From: Dyella_A sp051962475
GTDB taxonomy: Bacteria; Pseudomonadota; Gammaproteobacteria; Xanthomonadales; Rhodanobacteraceae
Assembly: GCF_051962475.1 (NCBI RefSeq)
Contig: NZ_JBQCCF010000004.1
Span: forward strand, 1-12,137
Length of the DNA: 12,137 bases
Direction: 5' to 3'
Below, one piece after another: positions 1 to 7,587 of the stretch (position 1 is the first letter of the stretch; each line of letters starts with the position of its first letter). The notes beneath the pieces were generated by a model. The model searched no databases. It was given only the letters and a program-made list of their open reading frames with translations, and had not been told where the DNA came from. The position numbers were made by a program, and so were the translations under genes.

Positions 1-558
1 GCGTTCAAGTCGGTGGGCCTGAGCGGTCTGGCGGATGTCATCGCGGTCGGCGCCATCATCGGCATTCTGACCGTCATGTTCACCTTCATGCTCGGCGTGA
101 CCCGGGTGTGGTTCTCGATGAGCCGGGACGGCCTGCTGCCGAAGTGGTTCGCCAAGATCCATCCCAAGTACGGCACGCCCGCGCGCCCCACGATGATCCT
201 TGGGGTGTTCACCGCACTGGTCGCCGGCTTCCTGCCGATCGGCGAGGTGGCCGAGCTGGTCAACATCGGCACGCTGGCCGCCTTCATCATCATCTGCGGC
301 TCGGTGCTGATCCTGCGCGTGCGCCAGCCGCACGTGGAGCGCCGTTTCCGTACGCCGATGCTGTGGCTGGTGGCCCCGGCCGGCATGCTGTTCTCGCTGT
401 TCCTGATCATTGGCTGGCCGTGGTTCGCCGACGGTCGCTTCCAGCTGCTCGGCGGCCTGCCGATGATTACCATCTGGCGCTTCATCGCCTGGATGGCGCT
501 GGGCCTGGTGATCTACTTCGCCTACGGCATGCGCCACAGCGAACTGGCCAAGTCGTAA
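1..558 (+). CDS. APC-superfamily amino acid permease, C-terminal part (5' end outside window)
   Basis: Inner-membrane amino acid transporter; the visible 185 residues are open from the first base, so the true start lies upstream. Visible hydrophobic segments fall at about residues 8-35, 64-80, 88-106, 119-140 and 158-175, consistent with the last transmembrane helices of a 12-14 helix carrier. The loop with MSRDGLLPKWFAKIHPKYGTP (residues 40-60) is the conserved cytoplasmic segment of the cationic amino acid transporter-like (CAT/YfnA) branch of APC permeases. The GTG at 13 is inside a transmembrane helix and is not a real start. The protein ends in a short hydrophilic tail and TAA, followed 22 bases later by an intrinsic terminator, so it is the last gene of its transcript. 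Family assignment is firm; the substrate cannot be read from this fragment. Confidence 0.9.
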   Translation, partial: AFKSVGLSGLADVIAVGAIIGILTVMFTFMLGVTRVWFSMSRDGLLPKWFAKIHPKYGTPARPTMILGVFTALVAGFLPIGEVAELVNIGTLAAFIIICGSVLILRVRQPHVERRFRTPMLWLVAPAGMLFSLFLIIGWPWFADGRFQLLGGLPMITIWRFIAWMALGLVIYFAYGMRHSELAKS

Positions 559-580
559 GCCACGCTGTTGCCGTCAATGA

Positions 581-618
581 AACGCCCGCGGAGCCGGTCC
601 GGTTCCGCGGGCGTTTTC
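581..618 (+). terminator. Rho-independent terminator of the permease gene
   Basis: A perfect 12-base inverted repeat (AACGCCCGCGGA at 581-592, TCCGCGGGCGTT at 604-615) encloses an 11-base loop that can pair further. The right arm runs into TTTTC. It lies 22 bases after the permease stop codon. Confidence 0.9.
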
Positions 619-1099
619 TCGATGGAGCGATCGCACCGTGTAATCCGTCACCGCCGGGCAACTCCAGCGACGGACCATCGCTTTGACGAAGGTGGCAGGC
701 AGGCCAGCGCAAGGCGGTGATCGAAACCTCTCTGGTTCGGCTGCGGACGGCGAGGGTGAGCATGTGCAAGGCGACCGCCGTGCGCATCGCAATATCGACT
801 CTTCCCGCCCCAGGCAACGCGCGGGCGATCCGCGAGTAGGTTGCGGCCTGTTCTGTCGGCCATCGCCGATCTTCGATGACTATGACTGGCGGCGGTGATG
901 CGGCGCTCGCTGGCCTTCGGCTCGCGTACTTTCGGTCCTCCCGATGGTCGATGCCGTGACCTCTGGCAGGGGGCTGGGGGTGACCTTCGACCTACCATCG
1001 ACCCCTTGTCCCATGCCGGACCCGCACCACAGGACGTGACGAGCGGTCGGCGTGGTTGCAGCCAGGGGAGGTGAGGTATCGCGTTCCCGGCGTCTGCCC
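619..1099. other. Long intergenic gap with no recognisable gene
   Basis: Open frames exist on both strands here, but their translations are Arg/Pro/Ser-rich and match no family I know. None has a convincing ribosome binding site. An SD-like purine run AGGGGAGGTGA sits at 1064-1074, but no ATG, GTG or TTG follows at a usable distance. An 8-base inverted repeat (GGTCGATG at 946-953, CATCGACC at 996-1003) flanks a 42-base spacer. The segment may be a long upstream region of the peptidase gene, an unrecognised RNA, or remnant DNA. Confidence 0.4.
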
Positions 1100-1111
1100 G
1101 GAGTGCGTCCT

Positions 1112-3010
1112 ATGCATCGAGTCTCCCGCCTGTTTTCCGCCTTGAGCTTCGCTCTCGTCCTGCCGGTCGCCGCCGCGACGGAGCTGCCGACCCCGGTCGA
1201 CCAGCCCTATGCCGGCACGCTGACGCTGGCGCTGGATCTGACCGATGCGCCGAAGAAGGTGTTCCGTGTGGCCGAGACCATCCCGGTGACGCCCGGTCCG
1301 CTGACTCTGTACTACCCCAAGTGGATTCCCGGCGAACACGCGCCGTCCGGCCCGATCCAGAACGTCACCGGACTGGTCATCACCGCCGACGGCAAGCCGG
1401 TGCGGTGGCGGCGTGACCTGCGCGAGATGTACGCGATTCACCTGGACGTGCCAGCCGGCGTCGAGCAGCTCGATCTGGCGTTCCAGTTCCTGTCGCCGGG
1501 TGATGGTGGCGAGTTTGGCGCCAGCGCCTCGTCCACGCCCAAGCTGGTGGACATGGAGTTCAACCAGGTAGCGTTCTATCCGGCCGGGCACTACACGCGG
1601 CAGATCACCATCGCACCCCGCGTCACCCTCCCGGCGGGCTGGAAGTTCGGCAGTGCCCTGGAAGTGGCCAGCCAGTCCGGTGCCACCACCACGTTCAAGC
1701 CGGTCACCTTCAACAACCTGGTGGACTCGCCGCTGATCGCCGGCGCGCACTTCAACCGCGTGGACCTGGATCCCGGCGCCAAGGTGCCGGTGCACCTCAA
1801 CGTGGTGGGTGACGGTGCCGACGACGTCAAGCTCAGCGACAAGCAGCTGGCTGGCCAGCGCGCGGTGGTGCAGCAGACGCTGAAGTTGTTCGGCGCGCAC
1901 CACTACGGGCACTACGATTTCCTGCTCACGCTGTCCGATCACACCGGCCACTTCGGGCTGGAGCACCACCAGTCCAGCGACGACCGCCTGCCGGCCAACT
2001 TCTTCACCGACGACACCATGCACACGCTGGCGGCCAGCCTCATGCCGCACGAGTACGTGCACTCGTGGAACGGCAAGTTCCGCCGCCCGGCCGACCTGTG
2101 GACGCCCACCTTCATGGAGCCGATGCAGGACGACCTGCTGTGGGTCTACGAAGGCCTCACCGATTACTGGTGCGGCGTGATCACCGCCCGCGCCGGGTTG
2201 TGGAGTTCGGCGCAGTATCGCGACTCGTTGGCCTCGATCGCCGCGGCCATGGCGCACCGCACCGGCCGCGGCTGGCGCTCACTGCAGGACACCGCCGATG
2301 CCGCGCCGCTTACCTACTTCGGCGGCGGCGGCTGGATCAACTGGCGCCGCGGCACCGACTTCTATCCCGAAGGTCAGCTGCTGTGGCTGGACGTGGACAC
2401 GCAGATCCGCGAGCTCTCGCACAACAAGCACTCGCTGGACGATTTCGCCCGCGCGTTCTACGGCATGGACCCAGGCAGCTACGTCACCAAGACCTACACC
2501 TTTGACGACGTGGTCGCCACGCTCAACCAGGTGCAGCCGTACGACTGGGCGAGCTTCCTGCGCCAGCGCCTGGACTACACCGGCACCGAGCTGCCCGAGC
2601 ACGGCATCGAGCGCGGCGGCTGGAAGCTGGTCTACACCGATCAGCCCAACGACATGGACAAGGCGATGGAGAAAGTGCGCCACGGCGTGAACCTGGCCTA
2701 CTCGCTGGGCCTGTCCGCCGGCAGCAACGGCCAGATCTTCGACGTGCAGTGGGACGGTCCCGCGTTCAAGGCCGGCCTGGTGCCGGGCCTCACCATCGTG
2801 GCCGTCAACGGCAAGGACTATTCGCCCGACGCACTCAAGGATGCCGTCACCGCGGCCAAGGGCGCGGGCGCGCCGGTCGAGCTGCTGGTGAAGAACGTGG
2901 ACACCTTCAGCACCTACCGCGTCGACTATCACGACGGCCTGAAGTACCCGCACCTGGTCCGCGCCAGCGGCAAAGACCTGCTGGGCGACATCGCCGCGGC
3001 GCGCAAGTAA
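1112..3010 (+). CDS. M61 family metallopeptidase with PDZ domain, exported (tandem copy 1)
   Basis: Predicted zinc aminopeptidase of the M61 glycyl aminopeptidase family, 632 residues, acting outside the cytoplasm. An N-terminal hydrophobic signal peptide (about residues 1-22, ending VAAA) precedes the M61 N-terminal beta domain. GLEHHQSS lies at 282-289. The zinc site HEYVH is at 313-317 followed by SW, and the likely third ligand is E347 in the LLWVYEG motif. A PDZ-like domain lies at about 530-600, around DGPAFKAGL. The ATG at 1112 was chosen because GGAG at 1100-1103 sits 8 bases upstream and because it puts the signal peptide at the N-terminus. The upstream in-frame GTG at 1052 would bury the signal peptide behind 20 Arg-rich residues. 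The gene is followed after 78 bases by a paralogue of nearly the same length, probably co-transcribed. All expected catalytic residues are present; the natural substrate is unknown. Confidence 0.93.
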   Translation: MHRVSRLFSALSFALVLPVAAATELPTPVDQPYAGTLTLALDLTDAPKKVFRVAETIPVTPGPLTLYYPKWIPGEHAPSGPIQNVTGLVITADGKPVRWRRDLREMYAIHLDVPAGVEQLDLAFQFLSPGDGGEFGASASSTPKLVDMEFNQVAFYPAGHYTRQITIAPRVTLPAGWKFGSALEVASQSGATTTFKPVTFNNLVDSPLIAGAHFNRVDLDPGAKVPVHLNVVGDGADDVKLSDKQLAGQRAVVQQTLKLFGAHHYGHYDFLLTLSDHTGHFGLEHHQSSDDRLPANFFTDDTMHTLAASLMPHEYVHSWNGKFRRPADLWTPTFMEPMQDDLLWVYEGLTDYWCGVITARAGLWSSAQYRDSLASIAAAMAHRTGRGWRSLQDTADAAPLTYFGGGGWINWRRGTDFYPEGQLLWLDVDTQIRELSHNKHSLDDFARAFYGMDPGSYVTKTYTFDDVVATLNQVQPYDWASFLRQRLDYTGTELPEHGIERGGWKLVYTDQPNDMDKAMEKVRHGVNLAYSLGLSAGSNGQIFDVQWDGPAFKAGLVPGLTIVAVNGKDYSPDALKDAVTAAKGAGAPVELLVKNVDTFSTYRVDYHDGLKYPHLVRASGKDLLGDIAAARK

Positions 3011-3032
3011 CTACATCCACCCTCATCCCCGC

Positions 3033-3052
3033 GGTCGGCGCCTGCGCCGGCC
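3033..3052 (+). other. Intercistronic hairpin between the two M61 genes
   Basis: GGTCGGCG (3033-3040) and CGCCGGCC (3045-3052) form an 8-pair stem with one G-U pair and a CCTG tetraloop. No T-tract follows, so it is not a classical terminator. It could stabilise the upstream message or tune expression of the second gene; that role is inference. Confidence 0.45.
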
Positions 3053-3088
3053 GGGTTCACCGACCACCCCGCATCGAGGAGATGCCTC

Positions 3089-4993
3089 TTGAAAAACACC
3101 GCTCTCGCTTCCGCCCTCCTGGTGGCCGGCCTCGGCCTGCTGGCCGCGCCGGCCCACGCCGACAACGTGCCGCCCGTGCAGGACACGCCCTACGCGCCGG
3201 GCACGCTGAAGATCCACGTGGACGCCACCGATGTGGCGCACCGTGTGTTCCGCGTGCACGAGACGATCCCCGCTGCGGCCGGCCCGCTCACCCTGCTGTA
3301 CCCGCAGTGGATTCCGGGCAACCACTCGCCCACCGGCCCGATCGACAAGTTCGCCGGCCTCACCGTGAAGGCGAACGGCAAGACGCTCACCTGGACGCGT
3401 GATCCGCTCAACGTCTACGCCTTCCACGTCGACGTACCCGAAGGCGCCAGTGCGGTGGACGTGGACTTCCAGTTCCTCACCGCGCAGGAGCGCAACCAGG
3501 GCCGCATCATGATGACGCCCGAAATGCTCAGCCTGCAGTGGGACAAGGTGTCGGTGTATCCCGCCGGCCACAACATCCGCATGATCAACGCCGACGCCAG
3601 CGTGACCCTGCCAGCCGGCTGGGAAGGCGCCACCGCGCTGGAGCTCGCCTCCAAGAACGGCGACACCTGGAACTACAAGACCATCACCTACAACGCGCTG
3701 GTCGATTCGCCGATGCTCGCCGGCAAGTACCACAAGCAGGTCGATCTCGATCCGGGCGCCAAGGTGCCGGTGCACATGGACCTGTTCGCCGACGCGCCGA
3801 AGTACCTCGAGTTCACGCCCGAGCAGATCAAGCCGCACCGCGAGCTGATCCAGCAGATGTACAAGCTCTACGGCGCGCACCACTACAGCCACTACACCTT
3901 CCTCACCTCGCTCAGCGACAAGCTCGGCGGCATCGGCCTGGAGCACCACCAGTCCAGTGAAGACGGCGTCTCGGCCGACTACTTCACCGAGTGGAAGAAG
4001 AACGCGCTGTCGCGCGATCTGTTCTCGCACGAGTACAACCACTCCTGGGACGGCAAGTACCGCCGCGGCGCGGATCTCACCACGCCCAACTTCAACGTGC
4101 CGATGAGCGACACGCTGCTGTGGGTGTACGAGGGCCAGACCCAGTTCTGGGGTTACGTCGTCGCCGCGCGCGCCGGCCTGTGGACCCCCGAGCAGACCCG
4201 CGACATGCTCGCCTTCGCCGCCGCCACCTACGACAAGGGCCGCCCGGGCCTGGCCAGCTGGCGCAACGTGCAGGACACCACCAACGACCCCACCATCGCC
4301 CAGCGCTCGCCGCTGCCGTACCGCAACTACCAGGCCAGCGAGGACTACTACGTCGCCGGCGCGATGATCTGGCTCGACGTGGACGCCAAGCTGCGTGCGC
4401 TCACCGGCGGCAAGAAGAGCATCGACAACTTCGCCAAAGCCTTCTTCGGCATGAACAACGGCGACTGGAAGGTCAACACCTACACCTTCGAGGACGTGGT
4501 GAAGACGCTCGACGGCATCGCCAAGTTCGACTGGGCGCCGTTCCTGCGTGAGCGTCTCGATGGTCACGGCCCGCTGATCAACGGCATCGCCGAGCACGGC
4601 TGGAAGCTGGTCTACACCGACAAGCCGTCCGACGCGGTGAAGGCGATCGAATCGCGCCGCGGCTTCGCCGATCTCACCTACTCGCTGGGCGTCTCGGTCA
4701 CCAAGGACGGCTCCATCGCCGACGTGCTGTGGGACGGCCCGGCGTTCAAGGCCGGCCTGTCGCCGGCGATGAAGATCATCGCCGTCAACGGCGCGGAGTA
4801 TTCCGCCGATGCACTCAAGGACGCGGTCACCGCTGCGGCGAAGGACAAGAGCCAGCCGGTCGAGCTGCTGGTGAAGAACTTCGATAGCTACAAGACCGTG
4901 CGCGTGGACTACCACGACGGCCTGAAGTACCCGCACCTGGAGCGCGACACCAGCAAGCCGGACACCCTGGCCAAGCTGATCAAGCCGCTCTGA
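3089..4993 (+). CDS. M61 family metallopeptidase with PDZ domain, exported (tandem copy 2)
   Basis: Predicted exported zinc aminopeptidase of the M61 family, 634 residues, paralogous to the gene just upstream over its whole length. The signal peptide covers residues 1-24 and ends in a canonical AHA site before DNVPP. GLEHHQSS is at 283-290, the zinc site HEYNH at 314-318, and the probable third ligand is E348 in LLWVYEG. A PDZ-like domain lies at about 531-601. The start is TTG at 3089: GAGGAG at 3076-3081 lies 7 bases upstream and the reading gives a clean signal peptide, whereas the ATG at 3082 overlaps that site and is out of frame. The copies differ most at about residues 130-150 and 390-425 (for example copy 1 has a Gly-rich GGGGW stretch) and agree closely around the zinc site and C-terminus. 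Both copies keep all expected zinc ligands, so neither looks like a decayed duplicate. Confidence 0.93.
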   Translation: MKNTALASALLVAGLGLLAAPAHADNVPPVQDTPYAPGTLKIHVDATDVAHRVFRVHETIPAAAGPLTLLYPQWIPGNHSPTGPIDKFAGLTVKANGKTLTWTRDPLNVYAFHVDVPEGASAVDVDFQFLTAQERNQGRIMMTPEMLSLQWDKVSVYPAGHNIRMINADASVTLPAGWEGATALELASKNGDTWNYKTITYNALVDSPMLAGKYHKQVDLDPGAKVPVHMDLFADAPKYLEFTPEQIKPHRELIQQMYKLYGAHHYSHYTFLTSLSDKLGGIGLEHHQSSEDGVSADYFTEWKKNALSRDLFSHEYNHSWDGKYRRGADLTTPNFNVPMSDTLLWVYEGQTQFWGYVVAARAGLWTPEQTRDMLAFAAATYDKGRPGLASWRNVQDTTNDPTIAQRSPLPYRNYQASEDYYVAGAMIWLDVDAKLRALTGGKKSIDNFAKAFFGMNNGDWKVNTYTFEDVVKTLDGIAKFDWAPFLRERLDGHGPLINGIAEHGWKLVYTDKPSDAVKAIESRRGFADLTYSLGVSVTKDGSIADVLWDGPAFKAGLSPAMKIIAVNGAEYSADALKDAVTAAAKDKSQPVELLVKNFDSYKTVRVDYHDGLKYPHLERDTSKPDTLAKLIKPL

Positions 4994-5003
4994 TCGGAAC
5001 CGT

Positions 5004-5096
5004 ATCCTCTTTCCGTCGGGAAGAGGGTGCTCCCGCTCCGCTCCCTCCCCCCATCGGGGGGAGCGGAATGAGGAGACGGTTCTTGCGACCGTCTCC
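5004..5096. repeat. Cluster of three consecutive hairpins
   Basis: The first stem pairs 5004-5014 with 5018-5028 (11 pairs, including G-U pairs, 3-base loop). The second is CTCCCCCC (5045-5052) with GGGGGGAG (5056-5063); an upstream CCGCT can extend it by pairing with AGCGG at 5062-5066. The third is a perfect 9-base stem, GGAGACGGT (5072-5080) with ACCGTCTCC (5088-5096), around a 7-base loop. None is followed by a T-tract. The cluster starts 10 bases after the second peptidase gene and probably ends or protects that transcript; it resembles intergenic palindromic repeats of this bacterial group. Confidence 0.6.
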
Positions 5097-5195
5097 CATG
5101 ATCTGCGTGGTCGAAGCAAGCTCGGGTGTGACTGGGCCGGACGCAGCCAACCGTGCCCGCGGCCAACGCATCGCCAAGCACCCGTCCAACTCCGC

Positions 5196-5201
5196 TATAC
5201 T
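5196..5201 (+). promoter_or_regulatory. Candidate -10 element of the tRNA-Arg promoter
   Basis: TATACT lies in otherwise GC-rich DNA 54 bases before the tRNA and is followed by a GC-rich discriminator (GCGCGTCC), as in stringently controlled stable-RNA promoters. The -35 region is weak: TCGCCA at 5171-5176 is the nearest match and its spacer is long at 19 bases. Confidence 0.55.
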
Positions 5202-5255
5202 GCGCGTCCGCCGCACCCCGGACAGACGTCCGCACCGCGGCGGCACGCACCACAC

Positions 5256-5332
5256 GCGCCTGTAGCTCAGCCGGATAGAGTAGTGGCTTCCGAAGCCATT
5301 GGTCGGGGGTTCGAATCCCTCCAGGCGCGCCA
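5256..5332 (+). tRNA. tRNA-Arg (anticodon CCG)
   Basis: A complete 77-base cloverleaf reads CGG codons. The acceptor stem GCGCCTG pairs fully with CAGGCGC, followed by discriminator G and an encoded CCA (5330-5332). The D stem is GCTC/GAGT. The anticodon stem GTGGC/GCCAT closes the loop TTCCGAA, with anticodon CCG at 5290-5292. The T arm is GGGGG-TTCGAAT-CCCTC. Stems contain a few G-U pairs only. It stands alone, converging on the membrane protein gene downstream. No second copy of its 3' end is visible in the window, so there is no sign of an integrated element here. Confidence 0.97.
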
Positions 5333-5388
5333 TTTCCATTGATCCAAACGAAGCCGAAGCGAATGCCGGCATCGCCGTCTTGGGCGTG

Positions 5389-6042
5389 TTATCGGCGAGG
5401 CGGGTTATCGCCGGCGGCGGCGCCGCGACGGCCGGCAATCGGCAGATGCCAGCCGCGCTTCACCGCCAGCATGCGCAGCGTGAAGCATGCCGCGGCGCCG
5501 GCGCTCATCGTGGCGACCGTAGGTAGACCGAGCAGGGTGCCGAGCACCAGCACGGTTGCGCCGACGAGCGCGGCGACTGCGTACAGGTCGGCGCGCAGCA
5601 CCATCGGTACGTCGGCCAGCAGCAGGTCGCGCGCGATGCCGCCGCCGATGCCCGTGAGCATGCCCAGCAGTGCCGCCATGACCGGGTGCAACCCGAACGC
5701 GAGGGCCTTGTGCGCGCCGGTAACGGTGAACAGCGCCAGGCCGGCGGCGTCGAACATCCGCACCGGGTGCTGCATGCGTTCGATCAGGTGCGACCAGCGA
5801 AACGTGATGATGCCGGCCGCTACCGCGGCGGCGAGATAGCGCCAGTCGCTAATGGCGACGGGAGGCACGGCGCCGATCAGCACGTCGCGCGCGATGCCGC
5901 CGGAGTTGGCGGCGGCGAATGCCAGCACCAGCACGCCGAACAGATCGAGCTGGCGCCGTGTGGCCGCCAGTGCGCCGCTGAGCGCGAACACGAACGTGCC
6001 GGCCAGGTTGGCGATCAGAAGTACGAGCTGTTGTGTCTGCAT
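5389..6042 (-). CDS. TRIC/UPF0126 (YicG-like) family membrane protein
   Basis: Integral membrane protein of 217 residues, belonging to the family of bacterial homologues of trimeric intracellular cation channels. Two repeated halves of about three helices each are visible. Each half carries the family signature GGIARD, at residues 48-53 and 134-139. Hydrophobic segments lie at about 5-25, 33-50, 66-82, 100-117, 121-138 and 152-190. The ATG at 6042 was preferred because the first helix begins there, as is usual for the family. An in-frame ATG at 6114 would add 24 polar, Arg/Pro-rich residues, and the Shine-Dalgarno signal at 6042 is weak, so the start is less certain than the gene. It converges on tRNA-Arg and lies 125 bases after pyrC on the same strand. 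The transported ion in bacteria is presumed from the family. Confidence 0.88.
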   Translation of the reverse strand: MQTQQLVLLIANLAGTFVFALSGALAATRRQLDLFGVLVLAFAAANSGGIARDVLIGAVPPVAISDWRYLAAAVAAGIITFRWSHLIERMQHPVRMFDAAGLALFTVTGAHKALAFGLHPVMAALLGMLTGIGGGIARDLLLADVPMVLRADLYAVAALVGATVLVLGTLLGLPTVATMSAGAAACFTLRMLAVKRGWHLPIAGRRGAAAGDNPPRR

Positions 6043-6167
6043 CGGTGTATCCACGCGGTGCGGGGCGATCCCGGGCGTCCTTGGTCGTGCGCTTGCTGCG
6101 TGGGCCAGCGGCATGCGTCGCGGCTGCCGCTGGTGCAGCGGTTACGACCCGCCGCGGTCGCGGGCGC

Positions 6168-7208
6168 TCACGACGCGATCGACCACGCCACGCTGCTGCC
6201 GGCGCGCATCGGCACACACACGCTGTCACCCAGCGGCACGGTGTCGGGCACGGTCCAGGCGCGGCGTTCGAGCACGAGGCGTTCGGTGTTGCGCGGCAGG
6301 CGGTAGAAGTCCGGGCCGTGGAAGCTGGCGAAGCCTTCCAGGTTTTCCAGCTTGCCGGCCTCGTCGAACGCTTCGGCGTACAGCTCGATCGCCGCGTGCG
6401 CGGTGAAGATGCCGGCGCAGCCGCAGTCGGCCAGCTTGGCTTCGCGTGGATGCGGCGCGCTGTCGGTACCGAGGAAGAAGCGCGGGTCGCCGCTGGTAGC
6501 CGCCCGTAGCAGCGCCTGGCGATGCTGCTCGCGCTTGAGCACCGGCGCGCAGTAGTGATGCGGGCGCACGCCGCCGTCGAACAGCGCGTTGCGGTTGAGC
6601 AGCAGGTGGTGGACGGTGATCGTCGCGGCGATGTTGGCGGTCGCGCTCTGCACGAACTGCACGGCGTCGGCGGTGGTGATGTGCTCGAACACCACGCGCA
6701 GCCCCGGGAATCGTTCGCGCAGCGGCAGCATGTGGCGGTCGATAAAGGTCTTCTCGCGATCGAACACGTCTACCGTCGGATCGGTCACCTCGCCGTGTAT
6801 CAGCAGCGGCAGGTCGGCCTGCTCCATCGCCTCCAGCACCGGGTAGACGGTGGCCAGATCGGACACACCGGCAGCCGAGTTGGTGGTGGCGCCCTGCGGA
6901 TAGAACTTCACCGCATGCACCTGGCCACTGGCCTTGGCCGCGACGATTTCCTGCGGCGTGGTCTGTCGGGTGAGGTACAGCGTCATCAGCGGCTCGAACG
7001 TCATGCCGGCCGGCACGGCGGCGAGGATGCGTTCGCGGTAGGCCAGCGCCTGCGCCACGGTGGTCACCGGCGGCTTGAGGTTGGGCATCACGATGGCGCG
7101 GGCGAAGCGGCGCGCGGTGTGGCCCACTACCGAGGCCATCGCCTCGCCGTCGCGCAGGTGCAGGTGCCAGTCGTCGGGGCGGACGATGTCCAGTCGGTCG
7201 GTGTGCAC
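6168..7208 (-). CDS. pyrC: Dihydroorotase, class II
   Basis: Cytoplasmic zinc enzyme of pyrimidine synthesis that interconverts N-carbamoyl-aspartate and dihydroorotate. It has 346 residues, the usual length of class II (E. coli-type) enzymes. Metal and catalytic residues are all present: HLHLRD with H15 and H17, the lysine to be carboxylated K101 in HAVKFYPQGATTNS, H138 in LLIHGEV, H176 in FEHIT, and D249 in GTDSAPH. Translation starts at GTG 7208, supported by GAGGAA at 7216-7221 seven bases upstream. It is separated from the small-gene pair upstream by an intrinsic terminator, so it should have its own promoter between about 7222 and 7305; I could not define a good -35/-10 pair there. No other pyr gene is adjacent. 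Confidence 0.97.
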   Translation of the reverse strand: MHTDRLDIVRPDDWHLHLRDGEAMASVVGHTARRFARAIVMPNLKPPVTTVAQALAYRERILAAVPAGMTFEPLMTLYLTRQTTPQEIVAAKASGQVHAVKFYPQGATTNSAAGVSDLATVYPVLEAMEQADLPLLIHGEVTDPTVDVFDREKTFIDRHMLPLRERFPGLRVVFEHITTADAVQFVQSATANIAATITVHHLLLNRNALFDGGVRPHHYCAPVLKREQHRQALLRAATSGDPRFFLGTDSAPHPREAKLADCGCAGIFTAHAAIELYAEAFDEAGKLENLEGFASFHGPDFYRLPRNTERLVLERRAWTVPDTVPLGDSVCVPMRAGSSVAWSIAS

Positions 7209-7308
7209 GGAACGGTTCCTCGGCCAGGCGGATGGGGCAGACGCCTATTGTCCCGCGTCCGCGCGCAAAAGTCCGGCGCGCCGCCGTGCCGCGCCGGGGG
7301 CCGCAACG

Positions 7309-7336
7309 AAAAAAGCGCCCGAAGGCGCCTTTTTCG
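7309..7336 (-). terminator. Rho-independent terminator after the DUF1328 gene
   Basis: On the minus strand a GCGCC/GGCGC stem (7315-7319 with 7324-7328) with a 4-base loop is followed by six T residues (complement of 7309-7314). It lies about 28 bases beyond the DUF1328 stop codon. A-T pairing extends the stem, and a T run on the plus strand makes it potentially bidirectional. Confidence 0.88.
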
Positions 7337-7356
7337 TCATTGCCTGGAGCGACCGG

Positions 7357-7530
7357 CTATGCGCGCGGGCCGCGACGCAAGCCGCCGAAGATCAGCGACA
7401 GCACGAACAGCACCAGGAACACCACGAACAGGATCTTGGCGATGCTGGCGGCGCCCGCGGCAATGCCGGTGAAACCGAACAGCGCAGCGATCAGGGCGAT
7501 CACGAGAAACACGATGGCGTAGTGAAGCAT
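7357..7530 (-). CDS. DUF1328 family small membrane protein (YtjA-like)
   Basis: A 57-residue hydrophobic protein starting MLHYAIVFLVIALIAALFGF and continuing with TGIAAGAASIAKILF, then a second hydrophobic stretch and a basic end (GGLRRGPRA). This is the characteristic two-helix DUF1328/YtjA pattern. ATG at 7530 has a textbook AAGGAG (7538-7543) seven bases upstream, and a terminator follows the TAG stop. It lies 57 bases downstream of the CsbD-like gene on the same strand, so the two probably form one transcript. Members are small inner-membrane proteins often found with stress-response genes; the molecular function is unknown. Confidence 0.92.
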   Translation of the reverse strand: MLHYAIVFLVIALIAALFGFTGIAAGAASIAKILFVVFLVLFVLSLIFGGLRRGPRA

Positions 7531-7587
7531 GGCTTGTCTCCTTCTGGGGGCGCGGCGCGCGGCGAGTGCAGCGCGCCGGCCGGATAG

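Noticed and set aside
992..2257. Long minus-strand frame opposite the first M61 gene
   Set aside because: It is shadow coding caused by high GC at third positions, with no family motif or ribosome site.
3023..5119. A very long open frame (nearly 700 codons) on the minus strand across the second M61 gene
   Set aside because: It is antisense to a gene with clear family motifs, has a Val/Gly/Arg/His-rich composition typical of the complement of GC-rich codons, and shows no known motif.
5256..5332. tRNA-Arg as an integration site of a mobile element
   Set aside because: No direct repeat of the tRNA 3' end, integrase or phage-like gene is visible downstream; the next gene is an ordinary membrane protein.
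6127..6141. CCGCTG-GTG-CAGCGG hairpin between pyrC and the TRIC-family gene
   Set aside because: It has only six pairs and no T-tract; too weak to call a terminator for pyrC.
6522..7472. Plus-strand frame across pyrC and the DUF1328 gene
   Set aside because: It crosses two well-supported genes and an intrinsic terminator on the other strand; its composition is His/Arg/Val-rich shadow type.
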